This document shows positions 33,127-44,040 of a stretch of 64,000 nt of DNA, piece by piece. Numbering within the stretch: position 1 is the stretch's first letter; each line of letters starts with the position of its first letter. The DNA is from Pseudogymnoascus destructans (lineage: Eukaryota > Ascomycota > Leotiomycetes > Thelebolales > Thelebolaceae), in assembly GCF_001641265.1 (NCBI RefSeq), contig NW_020167542.1, positions 124,001-188,000 of the forward strand, written 5' to 3'. Position numbers and translations under genes: made by a program. The notes below the pieces were generated by a model that ran no database searches, was not told where the DNA came from, and saw only the letters and a list, made by a program, of their open reading frames with translations.

Positions 33127-33492
33127 TCAGTTTCCATAGCTCAATAGGGAGAGGAAATATACCAAGTGCGCTTGAGAACGGTGTTTCATCTGCATTTCTT
33201 GAGCATCTCGTAACTTCTTAATTGAACCTATATGTATTTTGTGGCCATCATCTTGAATACGCCCTTCGTTGTGTATATAATAGTCCAAGTGATTTTTGAT
33301 CTCCTCATGAGATGAGAATGTTTTCGAGCACCAGCTACAAGTCCAACAAAGTCCCCCATATATATATGACCAGAGTTGTTTCTTCATCTGGAATGATCTT
33401 GCAGCGGGAAGGCAAACGTATATACAGCGACCACCCATGCACTTATAATACAGAAACGTCCAAGCTTTAGCTACATAGTTCTGGCGATGCAC
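33127..33492 (-). CDS. Small C2H2-finger protein, copy 1
   Basis: 121 residues with one finger-like motif (CSWCSKTFSSHEEIKNHLDY, then YIH). The N-terminal part differs from copy 2 because of an indel at the CCCCCATATATA tract. Reading frame and start are uncertain; weakly supported. Confidence 0.35.
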   Translation of the reverse strand: MHRQNYVAKAWTFLYYKCMGGRCIYVCLPAARSFQMKKQLWSYIYGGLCWTCSWCSKTFSSHEEIKNHLDYYIHNEGRIQDDGHKIHIGSIKKLRDAQEMQMKHRSQAHLVYFLSLLSYGN

Positions 33493-33703
33493 AAAGCCAG
33501 TAGTTTAATATGATCGGCTGGCAAGGTTGTTCGTGAAAAGGAGGATGCGTGAAGGTGAGACAAGGAACTGTGCTTGAAAGGGAATGAAACTATTCGTAGC
33601 TCTTGCTAGAATGATCAATGAAAGGGACGGTCTCTACAATTTCTCATGTCAGTTTGTGGTATATATATCCATGCTCCTTGATAGATTCCTTCGCTCCTAT
33701 GCT

Positions 33704-33704
33704 N
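33704..33704. other. Assembly gap (single N)
   Basis: The lone ambiguous base in the window sits exactly at the junction of the two 4.8-kb copies. Confidence 0.98.
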
Positions 33705-35776
33705 TTGTTGATCAAGTCATCGATCTGATCCGGAGGGGACAGCACATGGCCCTGGTTCCAACCATTGAGAGTGTTATCCTGATTATCCATGTTGTTGATC
33801 AAGTCATCGATCTGATCCGGAGGGGACAACACATAGCCCTGGTTCCAACCATTGAGAGTGTTACCCTGATTATCCATGTTGTTGATCAAGTCATCGATCT
33901 GATCCGGAGGGGACAGCACATGGCCCTGGTTCCAACCATTGAGAGTGTTATCCTGGTTATCCATGTTATTGATCAAGTCATCGATCTGATCCGGAGGGGA
34001 CAGCACATGGCCCTGGTTCCAACCATTAAGATTATTGTTTTCTGTAGGTAGTTATTAGCTATATTTATCATACACCCCCGTAGTTTGACTAACCTGGCTG
34101 GCGATATACTTGACTTGATTCCTTTTGTCCAGAGGGCTCTACCCAGGTTTTACTGGCCTTCTGGCTCTGTGAAAGCAGGCTCCACTGGCTTAATGGATTT
34201 GAACTCTGAAGCAACCTATTGACAGCGCTATCATATGAGGTGACATAACCAACACAGCTATTACCGGCCCTTGAATCCGATCCGGACATCTGTGTTTCAC
34301 GAGAGACTCCATTGGATTGAAAACTTGCGAGGTTTCCAACCTCGGATCTGGGCGCTGATCCATCGAATGGCATGTGCGACTCCCATGTAGTCAAAGAAGT
34401 TGGCCCCAGTGTCGACGAGCTTTCAGCCGGGATTTGGTCCACCTCATGCTCTACTACTGTCAACAGAGCCTGCATCAAAGTACCATTGTGTCCCTGCTCA
34501 TTCACTTCAGCACGCTCGTCGTTAGTTGCACTACACGCTGTAGTTGCTTTCAATCGTTTCCTCCCGAGCTGAGGATTACTAGATCCCCGCTTTTGAGACG
34601 TCTTTGTGGAGTTGGTAGTATTTCGGTCAACTTGAATGTATTGAGGATTTGGGGCGGGCGCTGTGGCTTTCTTTTGGCTGTGGCGCTGGCGCCTAGGCTT
34701 CGTGTGTTTTCCCTGGACATTGTCATTCATCCATACGATTTCAGGCATCACTGGTAGGCCTGAGACGTTAGCAAATATTATCGAGTGCATGACGTAGTAC
34801 TTACGACTGTCATAATACGCAAGAATTTTCTCTCCCAGTTCATTATATTTACTTCCTATGGTGACTATCCCTTTCTCAATCAGATAATCCATTGCTCTAT
34901 CAAATCGAGAACCCGTTGAGGGAAGCCATTTCTCCCATCTAACTGATCGTGAGCATTGCGATCTCGATCTATAGATAATACTCACATATTGTTTGGAATG
35001 GCATCTCCAAGTAGAAACAGGCTGCCAAGGCACAGCCTCTTTCCAATGCTGTCATACCTCGGGCCGGCCTGTATCAAGGTTTCAATAGTATTGCTGAGAT
35101 CTTGCATGTTGTTGCCATCTTCCGGAGGGTCGTCGCCATCTTCAGGAGGATGGATAAGAGGGAACAGTGCGCTTGCAATTGTTTTGGCATCGTCATTTCG
35201 AGCCTGCCGTTCTCGTTGCCTATAAAGTGCCACAGACTGGAATCTGCGCAGGATACAGGAATGCGCATCCGATTGTTGAAGCTGTAAGCTTTCAAAGATA
35301 ATCTCATATGCTGGATTTTTTCTACTATAAACCAGCTGTTTTTGTAGTTGCGTAAATGAACTTGGCTGCGCAGCCCATTTTTTTATATTGAGCTTCAGAA
35401 GCGTTCGCGTGTGATATTCAGTGGGGTCGAATTCGAAAATTTTAGCTATCCGTTGCTCACCCTCCGGAGGTTTCGGATTGAGCTTTCTCTTGTTCAATGT
35501 AAATGGGAGCTGGGAGGCTAAACGTTCGTTTGTTGATAAGAGCCTATCCAGCTGCCCTAAAAATTCACCCAGAGATTCGACCCACTGTGTAATTCCATCG
35601 AAGTCTTCTCTGCATACCTCTTCAAGTGGTTGTTGTTGTTGAAGTGCTGAGCACAAACACATATTTACGTTGTCGTAATGAAGTGGAAATCGTGCAATCG
35701 CGAGAGAATTTGGAGCAACTGTTGATGTAGCAGATCTTACCAAATACAGGTTTCTTGGCATCCCATGGGATGCCAA
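33705..35776 (-). CDS. 87-bp-repeat protein gene, copy 2 (3' end cut by the gap)
   Basis: Exons 35776(?)-34986, 34938-34805, 34759-34094 and 34041-33705 (cut). Introns of 47, 45 and 52 nt: GTGAGT...GTTAG, GTAAGT...GCTAAC...CAG and GTTAGT...GCTAAT...ACAG. Phases agree throughout (NN|IWEKWLPSTGS; YYDS|RLPVMPEIVW; RQP|ENNNLNGW). The first exon is unbroken here. Its first ATG lies inside the palindrome at 35739-35792, so the true start may be a later Met. The C-terminal repeats are cut by the N. No domain recognised. Confidence 0.65.
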
Positions 35777-35792
35777 GAAACCCGTATTTGGT
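35739..35792. repeat. 54-bp near-perfect palindrome, third copy
   Basis: Identical to the copy at 30949-31002, as expected from the block duplication. Confidence 0.9.
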
Positions 35793-36382
35793 TACTGCAG
35801 TCAGGCGACTAGATCCGGAATGCGAACGTCGGAAGCCACCCTTGGCCGCAAAAGGAAACACTCAACACATTCATCACCTGTAGTCGTCATGTCTCAGCCT
35901 TTGTATACAAAGGATAGAGAACTTCGCAGCTCATTTTGTCGTTGTGTTAGCTATTGTTCCCCATCTCAGGCTTGTATGCTTGTCTCCGCCCAGGTATTGG
36001 AAGGGTATTGGAGTCCTCCATTTAACTTCAGGTAAGGCACAAATCAGAAGATCCCATCCGCATAGGGTGATCAGATATATTGCGACGAGGGAACTGAATG
36101 TGAGGTCCCAACCCAGGTATGAAGACAGGACGACTTTGCATGCCGTTCCAGTCATTCTTAAAGACATCCGCTCTCCATATAAGAAGCTGCTGAGGAACGA
36201 GGCTGCCACCTCCTGAAGTTCTCATCTCATTCCTTTCAATCACACACATTCACTCTACACCGGTCACACTTGACCGCTTTTCTTTGCTCTCACCGAGTGT
36301 GCACTCTCTTGTTACTTTGTGCTTCGTTCATCTGCAGCAGTCTCCAAACGGCCATTGATTCTTCTGATTCGCTCCTCTCACC

Positions 36383-37718
36383 ATGGACTTCCGTTCAGCA
36401 TTGATTTACATCTCCAACCGACGAGAGGAAGCTCGGGCCGCACATTCAAGAAAACTGGCTATATTGATGACAAACAGGGATTGGGGTTGCTTTATCCAAT
36501 TGTGCCCCAAAGACTTCCTGTCATACTCGAGAAGAGTATATGAAATGGACTCACGGTGGATACGCCTCGCTGAGGATGTTACAGCTTGTGCCATTGCTGG
36601 CTTATCTGAGCCAATTAGTGGCGTTGCCCAGGTACAGTTGGATATTACCTATGTCATCTGATTTTTTACTGACTTGATTTTCAACAGGAGTTGCAGCATC
36701 TTCGAAACTACTTCTCGTTCACAGCTATGCTTCAGGGTCTTCAAAAAGCCGGGTGCTTTCCCGAAAACCTATCGACCTTCCGGGGATTCATTGAGCCAGA
36801 TAAAAATTATCAACTTTGCCGGGCTGCACATCTGAAGAACCCAGGGCTTCCTTTTTTACACCCTCACGTCCATGAACTACGCCTTCAAATGGCAATGGAA
36901 AGCCGACAGGGCATTGAAACAGGAAAAATATTACAGGAGCTTTTCCAGTTTGTGGCATATCGCAGATGGACTGACTACCATTCTGTGGATGAAAGTCTTC
37001 CAGACTGGTCGCCTCTGGTGACCTGGAACGCATTCACTTTACTAGTTTCTTTTCTCAGTACACCATGGCGTTGGGCCAGTAACACAATCTGGCTGGAAAG
37101 AGCGCCTTTGCCAGACATTGAGAGAAGCGCTGGAATACCAACGAGGCCAATGTCAAGTCGGGGAGACGACGAAGAAATGGTATGCTAGTTTCTCAATCTA
37201 TCTCTTTTATCAACTAACATGGGAAGCAGGGTGTATCCAGTATATACCGACAAAATGGGTCTCAGCTCCCAGAGCAATTCTCTCAGAATTTATTGGAGGA
37301 GCCACTTGACGACGAAATAATGTCGCAATACTCAACGGATGGCACTGCACTCCTTGAACTGGGATTTGATGAAACGCGATATACGTTTATACTACTATCA
37401 AACCTAGAACACAGTGAGATAGTCAAAGTGGTTCTCCCCGATACTCTCCAAAATGTCATTCAACTTCTACATGTGCCCTATGCGCAAGAACTACCGGATG
37501 AGTCTTGGGAGATGGTTTCACAAACGTCCAATCTCACATCTGTACTGGACAAACTCAGGGAGACGTTTCCTACTTCTTGTATCAATCCACACTATGATCC
37601 ATACATACCTACTGAGGATGAAATACTCAAGCATGGACTTGACGTGGCAAGAACCCTACGTTATGTCTGCTTCCAGGGAAGGTTAGCAGATGCAGGGGCG
37701 GCGGGGTCACTGGCATGA
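36383..37718 (+). CDS. RasGEF-like protein
   Basis: Exons 36383-36631, 36688-37179 and 37230-37718, introns of 56 nt (GTACAG...CAACAG) and 50 nt (GTATGC...ACTAAC...GCAG), all phase 0, giving 409 residues. Residues ~55-170 follow the CDC25/RasGEF core: SRWIRLAEDV, then NYFSFTAMLQGLQ (usual N.NSLMAI.SGL), FRGFIEPDKNYQLCR (usual DP..N...YR), and GLPFLHPHVHEL (usual P.IPFLG.YL.DL). The N-terminal REM module is not evident. RasGEFs exchange GDP for GTP on Ras-type GTPases. The C-terminal 160 residues are of unknown type. The last exon may extend through a further intron. Confidence 0.65.
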
Positions 37719-37924
37719 TCAATCTTCTATGGAGAAAATCCAGCATCGTTTCTGCTCAAGTTGTTCAACTATCTTCCCAGTGCGCCATTTACTAATCTAA
37801 GAGTTGCGCAGGATGTTTATTGCCAGTCTCTCGAGTCCCAAGCCGCATTCCATGGCCTCCTCATTTTTCGACTCCGAGGATGCGGAGCAAGTGGTTTGGT
37901 CTCTGATGATTCTGGTTGAAATTG

Positions 37925-38239
37925 TCAGTTTCCATAGCTCAATAGGGAGAGGAAATATACCAAGTGCGCTTGAGAACGGTGTTTCATCTGCATTTCTTGA
38001 GCATCTCGTAACTTCTTAATTGAACCTATATGTATTTTGTGGCCATCATCTTGAATACGCCCTTCGTTGTGTATATAATAGTCCAAGTGATTTTTGATCT
38101 CCTCATGAGATGAGAATGTTTTCGAGCACCAGCTACAAGTCCAACAAAGTCCCATTATATATATGACCAGAGTTGTTTCTTCATCTGGAATGATCTTGCA
38201 GCGGGAAGGCAAACGTATATACAGCGACCACCCATGCAC
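37925..38239 (-). CDS. Small C2H2-finger protein, copy 2
   Basis: 104 residues, same finger as copy 1 (CSWCSKTF...H). The upstream frame differs from copy 1; weakly supported. Confidence 0.35.
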   Translation of the reverse strand: MHGWSLYIRLPSRCKIIPDEETTLVIYIMGLCWTCSWCSKTFSSHEEIKNHLDYYIHNEGRIQDDGHKIHIGSIKKLRDAQEMQMKHRSQAHLVYFLSLLSYGN

Positions 38240-38544
38240 TTATAATACAGAAACGTCCAAGCTTTAGCTACATAGTTCTGGCGATGCACAAAGCCAGTAG
38301 TTTAATATGATCGGCTGGCAAGGTTGTTCGTGAAAAGGAGGATGCGTGAAGGTGAGACAAGGAACTGTGCTTGAAAGGGAATGAAACTATTCGTAGCTCT
38401 TGCTAGAATGATCAATGAAAGGGACGGTCTCTACAATTTCTCATGTCAGTTTGTGGTATATATATCCATGCTCCTTGATAGATTCCTTCGCTCCTATGCT
38501 CTTTCCTCTATCTCATAGCAGTCTACCTTTTAAACGCTTTTATT

Positions 38545-39545
38545 ATGGCCGGATTACATGCAGATGGATATCGTGCCTTGGCTGCTATTTTCGCTCCAAT
38601 ATTGAAGCCCGATCTCCTCATCTCGCCCTTGACGTTTGTAGGGCCAGATGTTGTGAAGTTCAAGGAGATATTACGGAACGCATTTCTACTCTGCTCGCCT
38701 TATGAGTGCAACATACTTCGTTCTGCACAACAATATTTTCCGAACTGGTTTGATCTACACTGTTTTGCCTTTGACAAAAAGGAGCAAAGCACTCAAGCAG
38801 CTGCATTGACGCATAATTATTCAACTATAACGGGAGAGGCTATAGATATAGCCAATTACTTGTTGAATTTCAATTATATTGTGGTTAGTCCGCTGCTCAT
38901 TACTCATAATAACTGCTTACATTTCAAGGATAAATATAAACCTCAGATCAAGGCTCAGGTTTTAGAAGCTGGGTATTCATTTCAAGTCCACGAGACTTAC
39001 ATACGACTCATTTCATGCACAAACTCAGCTTTTGAGTGGGATGAGAATTATATCAACGAAGCGTCGTCATTTTGCAAAGCATGTATAAAAGAAGAATTTT
39101 TTGGGAGGGCCTTATTGGAGAACTGGTGCATACAAGATGGCTTTGACTTGTTTGTAACACCCTCTATTGTTTAGTCCGTACTAATATTTCTAGTGCCAAT
39201 TCCTGCATCTTTTTGCTTCAAGGCTATGTGGAATGCAGCCCTCCCAATGAGCTTGAGGCGTTTAAAGTCATTCCGATTGTGTATTGCGTATTAAAGATGC
39301 GGGATACTATCACGGCCGCGAACCGTTTTATTCGCAACAAGTTTGCAAAGCCAGGAAACATACAAGACAACATGTCAGCTCACTGGACTCGAGCATCATT
39401 CAGCGATTGCCTCGTTAAGCTGTATAGGCACGCCATTTCCTCGTCTGGGGACAAAGCAACTACCCGTTTCAGATTTGAGCCGTACATTTCATATGTGGAG
39501 AACTGTTGCACCTTTGATTATAAAATAGATGCCGATGCGATCTAG
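38545..39545 (+). CDS. Uncharacterised protein, paralogue of the gene at 23777-24780
   Basis: Exons 38545-39149 and 39194-39545 joined over a 44-nt intron (GTTTGT donor, TACTAAT branch, CTAG acceptor, phase 2) give 318 residues. The splice yields DGFDFANSCIFLLQGYVE, which aligns with HIEACIGILK in the paralogue, so the call is well supported. The shared features are an N-terminal acidic/hydrophobic helix, a conserved ANY/AAY block, and AF+.IPI.YC.K..D followed by a C-terminal Y..Y.EN.C motif. No named domain recognised. Confidence 0.7.
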
Positions 39546-40013
39546 AGCATATTGGCTGGATTCATATGCCAGATATTGGGAAATAACGCGAATTATAACC
39601 TCAAACTCCTATTGTACAAGAGAAATAGGCTACTCTATTGGTCTAAGTTATGATTAAATTACCTCCCTGCAACGGGGACATCCTTGACTCCGATTAGTAA
39701 ATTGTCTGTGACCTGCTGGCCAAGGTCCGAAGCCTCTCACTCTGCGCCATGTCAACAAAGACCAGCATCCTCACGCACTACTTGATTCATGGCCTTATCT
39801 AAATTTGCAAGTTGGAATATTGGCCGCCATTCTCTTGTTATGTATGCCCGCGCGCCTGTTACCCCACCTAATACTTACCTTACGCCACCGTCGCAGGTGC
39901 GATATAGGCCATGAGGGGCAGTCCAATATTCTGATGGGCGAAGGCATCTCTTCGCAAACTATTTGCCTTTCTTGCAGTATTTCCGCTCGGGGCTTGCCGC
40001 AAAGCATGCCTCC
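39546..40013. other. Intergenic
   Basis: No supported gene. A GCCTTATCTAAATTTGCAAG-rich stretch and short ORFs only. Confidence 0.4.
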
Positions 40014-40490
40014 TCAAGCGGCGGATTTGATATAAAATTGGAAACGTTCGGTGAAGGTGGTGGAGAAGATAGCGGGGAAGATGAGAGCGAAGCCGGAGGC
40101 GACAATGATGATGAAGACATGATGATAGTTGAGGTGGCTCAGTTTAATTGACGGAGAGAGAAAAGCCGAGTTTCCTGTGTAGTAGTAAGAATCGTTAGAT
40201 CGTGGGAACCGCGGTTTGATTTCGACGGTCCAACACCGACGATCTTCGCGATAGTGGGAGAAGGTATTCTGGGTAAAAGCAGCCGAAATTTCGCTCGCTA
40301 TTCCGACTTTGAGGTTGAGGTGTATCGGCTCAGGGTCGTCGGTGAAGCAGTTCTGAGGTTGATCAGCCGCTGAGGGTGTTGGAACTTCGGTAACCAAATG
40401 CTTGATACGGGTAGCCACAACAGAGCTCCAGCTTACTAATCTAGGATTTCTGACACCAACAGGAGAGTGGAGAGGATATGGGCTACCCAT
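40014..40490 (-). CDS. Hypothetical protein with one membrane segment
   Basis: 158 residues. The first 120 are polar (CWTVEIKPRFPRSNDSYYY); one hydrophobic segment (FIIIVASGFALIFPAIF) lies near residues 125-142. No family recognised. It could be a 3'-truncated gene reading into unrelated sequence. Weak support. Confidence 0.3.
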   Translation of the reverse strand: MGSPYPLHSPVGVRNPRLVSWSSVVATRIKHLVTEVPTPSAADQPQNCFTDDPEPIHLNLKVGIASEISAAFTQNTFSHYREDRRCWTVEIKPRFPRSNDSYYYTGNSAFLSPSIKLSHLNYHHVFIIIVASGFALIFPAIFSTTFTERFQFYIKSAA

Positions 40491-40925
40491 TTTAGTGGGT
40501 GGGTTCTAAAATTAGTCTTGAAGATCGAGCCTCGGAGTCATGGGGTGATTGCGTCAGTGTCTCAAGGATGAAACTCGGCTAAGCATTGCTTCTAGCCAAT
40601 CAATATTTGGCATGGGCGCCCAAATAACTTTCCCCAAGTTGTTGACTCATGGCACTCCAACAACAGCTCATTCTTATCATGCAGACATGCCCAGCTCAAC
40701 CTCCACTCGATTTCACGCGGCAAGACTTTCGATGTGAGTGGTTACGACGAGGGGTTACTGTTCGCACTAAGTTAAAGTAGCCGCTGAGTATGTTTCTTGC
40801 GACAACAACGAAGCATTTGTCACTCATCATCCTGGTCATGCTACAAGTTCTGTTCTGATCAGTTCCATTTGGTTTAAGCGAAGTGGCAGTTATAAGTTTA
40901 CTTCTTGTCCCTCCTTCCTGTCAAC
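40491..40925. other. Upstream region of the DUF7924 gene
   Basis: No ORF of note; presumably divergent promoter sequence. Contains CCAAT-like and TTGGTTTAAG elements near 40865. Confidence 0.35.
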
Positions 40926-42767
40926 ATGGCCCCGCGTCAAGCAAAACGAAACGTCCGAAACGCTGGGCGGCAACGGTTGGCTCCAAAAGACCAAGGTAAG
41001 CCATCTTCGCCCGTTTCTGTGTCCCTTAACTGATCGTTTGTAGGGAAGCGCCCTCAAGGTATCAAGAGAGAACGACCACAAGTATATACTCGCAAGAGCG
41101 ACCGACTGGAAGATATACAACGTCGCCAAGAACGAACTGTGTCTAATGGCAGAAATATTGAACCCAAGAAACCAGCACCCTCCCCAACTACCGATGCTCC
41201 TGGCATAGAGGCAAGCCATCATGTCACTCTCTTTCTACGCAATAAAGCTAACTCTGCCAAGTCTTCACAAGCTAATAATCGAAAGCGAAAACGATCGCAC
41301 GAAGCTCAAAGCCCCTTTTTAGCTACTGCCAAGCCGTCCCCAAAGCGCACGCGAAGGTCACCTCGACAGTGTGCTACTGACGATATATCTGGCGAAACTA
41401 CAGCGAGCGGAGTTGACGTGAAGGAGATCAATCCCATTGAATTCTGGACAAGAAAACAACGGTGGCCAAAGGAACAGTTTCAACAAGACGATCAGACAAG
41501 GGCAGATCTGGAAGAAGACAGCTGGTACGAGAAGTATTGGGTGCCAGAGATGAACCATCTACTTGCCAGGAAGAAATCATCATCCTCTCTTCGCAAGAGG
41601 CAATCAGAAGCTGGCTCTGTCACGACTAGCTCTGCTACACCTAGCGATCAAAAGCCGCGAGAAGTCAAAAGCGCTCCCTATCAAGATGGGCGTTATCAAA
41701 CTATTCTTGCCAGTAGAGGCAGCTTTATGGGCAAATCAGAACTGGGCAGCACAGATGCAAGCAAAAGTCTCTGTCGAACCCTACTTGAGAAAGAGCAGAC
41801 GGTGCCTCAAGAGTCCTTGTTCCGTGACGACCTATTTGAGGAAGCTTGCGAAAGTATACAAAATCGAAACGAGGCTAGAGTCGTTCAAGATATCGCTCGA
41901 CTAATTGTCCCTTCTGCGGAAACTCTCGCAACGTTCGGATCGAAAGACCTCAGGAGTTTAGTTGAAAGTGTCAATGAAGGCTGGAATAATTCTATACCTG
42001 TCACCCAAACTCGTCCACAACCCGACTATGCTGTTGGATTTGGGCGAAAGGCATTCACAGAAGATCAAATCAAAAGACTTCAACCTTTTGTTGGCGAGCT
42101 TACAGACAACTCTTACTTTATGGCCACATACTACATGTACTTTCCGTTCCTGACATGCGAGGTCAAATGTGGCGGCGCCGCTCTCGACGTTGCAGATCGG
42201 CAAAATGCTCACAGCATGACGATGGCAGTGAGGGGTATAGTCGAACTGTTTAGGCTAGTGAAGCGCGAAAAGGAGCTCCACCGGGAAATCCTCGCCTTCT
42301 CAATCTCGCATGATCACAGTTCGGTGAGAATCTACGGCCATTACCCTCTGATTGATGGAAAGCAGACCACTTTCTACCGCCACTCGATCCATAAATTCGA
42401 TTTCACAGCGCTAGAGGGCAAGGAGAAATGGACGGCATACAAGTTCACTAAAAACGTCTACGACACATGGATGCCGACTCACCTTAAAAGAATCTGTTCG
42501 GTTATTGATGAGTTGCCGCCTGATTTAGATTTCGAGGTCTCGCAGCAATCCGACCAGGGGGAATCTGAACTTTCACAGGGGTTGGAAAGCCACTATCCCA
42601 CTCGCCAATCAAGTCATGATGCTGCGTCTCTGCTAGATGAAGCTGACAGTCAATCAAGCCGTGATCCTTCGCGAGACGTTACGCCAGATACGTCCCTATC
42701 TCAAGGGATCGAAAGAGCCTTCAAAAAGCCTAAGAAAAGGGGCCGGGCAGTGGAGTTACATCAGTGA
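40926..42767 (+). CDS. DUF7924-type protein with PD-(D/E)XK-like motif
   Basis: Exons 40926-40995 and 41044-42767, intron 48 nt (GTAAGC...TTTGTAG, phase 1), giving 597 residues. The start MAPRQAKRNVRN precedes a long basic, disordered N terminus (RKRKRSHE, PKRTRRSPR). Residues ~215-500 match the fungal family that I know as DUF7924 (YQ.GRYQTILA..GSFM, ARVVQDIARLIVPS, VNEGWNNSIP). The order PDYAVGF ... FPFLTCEVKCG ... QNAHSM fits a PD-(D/E)XK nuclease fold (Asp, then ExK, then Gln). The function is not established, and catalysis is inference. Gene is intact. Confidence 0.7.
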
Positions 42768-42779
42768 ATGCCGTTATTC

Positions 42780-43349
42780 CATTGAGGACATCAAGATGCA
42801 TTATCGGCTATTTTTTATGTGGGACATACTTATCACATGTGCCAAGGCGTTCAAGAACTTTGCCGGGAGAAGAGACGGATACGTTTGAGAGGGCCTTTGA
42901 CAAGCTATATCAGTGCGATCAGGCTACGTCTTGCTGATCTGGAATTGGTATGGAAGCCTGCTAGATTTGGAACAGCTTGCGCTGTCGTCAAGAAATATGC
43001 GACTCATTTTGTGCAGCTTGCACTCGAGGACATGAAAAATAATGGTGAGAAAGCAGCATCTGAGAAACATGCATTTATCCTCGACCTATACAAGGAGTTG
43101 CAAGACTCGATACTCGTGGGGGATCAATTAGTCCATGTTCTGATTGCAGGAAGGGATACGACGGCATGTCTAATGTCATGGGCATTCTTCCTTCTTGTGA
43201 GGCATCCCGAAGCTCTCACACGAATCCGAGATGAGATCCAGACTATCACTGGAGGATCAACTGAGTTTACTCGGGCCCATATCAACAGAATGAAGTATCT
43301 CAGATGTGTGATCAACGAGTGTAAGCTTATTTGCAGTTCAATTGCTTAA
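42780..43349 (+). pseudogene. Cytochrome P450 fragment
   Basis: The open frame 42819-43349 carries a P450 I-helix, HVLIAGRDTTACLMSWAFF, then LLVRHPEALTRIRDEI and YLRCVINEC, the approach to the K-helix (CYP52-like). Upstream residues (ETDTFERAFDKL) are in another frame, so there is at least one frameshift. The K-helix ExxR and the heme Cys region are missing; the frame ends at what was probably an intron donor. Confidence 0.8.
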
Positions 43350-43785
43350 GATGGACATCCGCTCACTATATACTTTCCTTCCAGCTCACACAGCCAATAA
43401 AGCATCTATTCAGCTTGGCGTGTGGTGTTGCGCTGGCCTGTTGAAGCTGCATGAGCTGAGATTACAACAAGGCGACATTGATACAGAAGAAACTGTGCCT
43501 TTAATTGGCATGACTGCTATTGGACTGGACTGGAAATCACACGTGGCATATAAACTCCCAGATGATGGTGCTGTAGTGAGTCATTTCCACTTTCACACAC
43601 TGTATGAAGTAGAGAAATCATCAGCTGACTTGCCTTGTGTTGTCAAGGTTATTCTAGGCCCTGTATCCATTGGAGGTTACGAAGACATCCATAACTTCTT
43701 TGTGCTTAATAGTGTCTTCAAGATCATTGCGAAATGGGCAGAGCAAGATTACTGGACACATTTTCGGGGTATTTTTGGAGTCTGA
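43342..43785 (+). pseudogene. PD-(D/E)XK nuclease-like C-terminal fragment
   Basis: Residues from ASIQLGVWCCAGLLKL to WAEQDYWTHFRGIF match the C-terminal part of a fungal PD-(D/E)XK nuclease-like domain (A.LQLG.W, then ..IG.....Y.I...L..WA...YW). The catalytic N-terminal half is absent, replaced by the P450 fragment, so this is a piece of a gene in a mosaic. Confidence 0.5.
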
Positions 43786-44040
43786 TCATGGTGGAGAAGG
43801 ATATGGAGGCCGAGACGATCCACCAGGGCGAGCGTTAAGGATTCAAGAGACGGTGGGTGGTGATAGGCGCGGGTTATTATTACCTTGACTACTTGCTTCA
43901 CAGTCAAAGGTGAGTCGTATGCATAGAGCAAGATCATATTCATACATCACATTAGATCTGCTCTATACTATCTATAGACGCCCGCGGCATACCATAATGA
44001 TGCGCACCACAATGTGGAGGCTGTGAGGGCTTTAAGTGAC

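Larger units (their letters stand above)
28918..33703. repeat. 4.8-kb duplicated block, copy 1
   Basis: Nearly identical to 33705-38500. Differences are mostly 1-bp indels, most often a missing base in a homopolymer of copy 1. Confidence 0.95.
33705..38500. repeat. 4.8-kb duplicated block, copy 2
   Basis: Starts inside the 87-bp repeat array and runs to the CTCCTATGCT tract where copy 1 stops. Sequence continues beyond into unique DNA. Confidence 0.95.

Noticed and set aside
28918..38500. True tandem gene duplication of the RasGEF-like and repeat genes
   Set aside because: Possible, but the N at the junction and the one-base indel pattern favour an unmerged overlap, so it is listed as a probable artefact.
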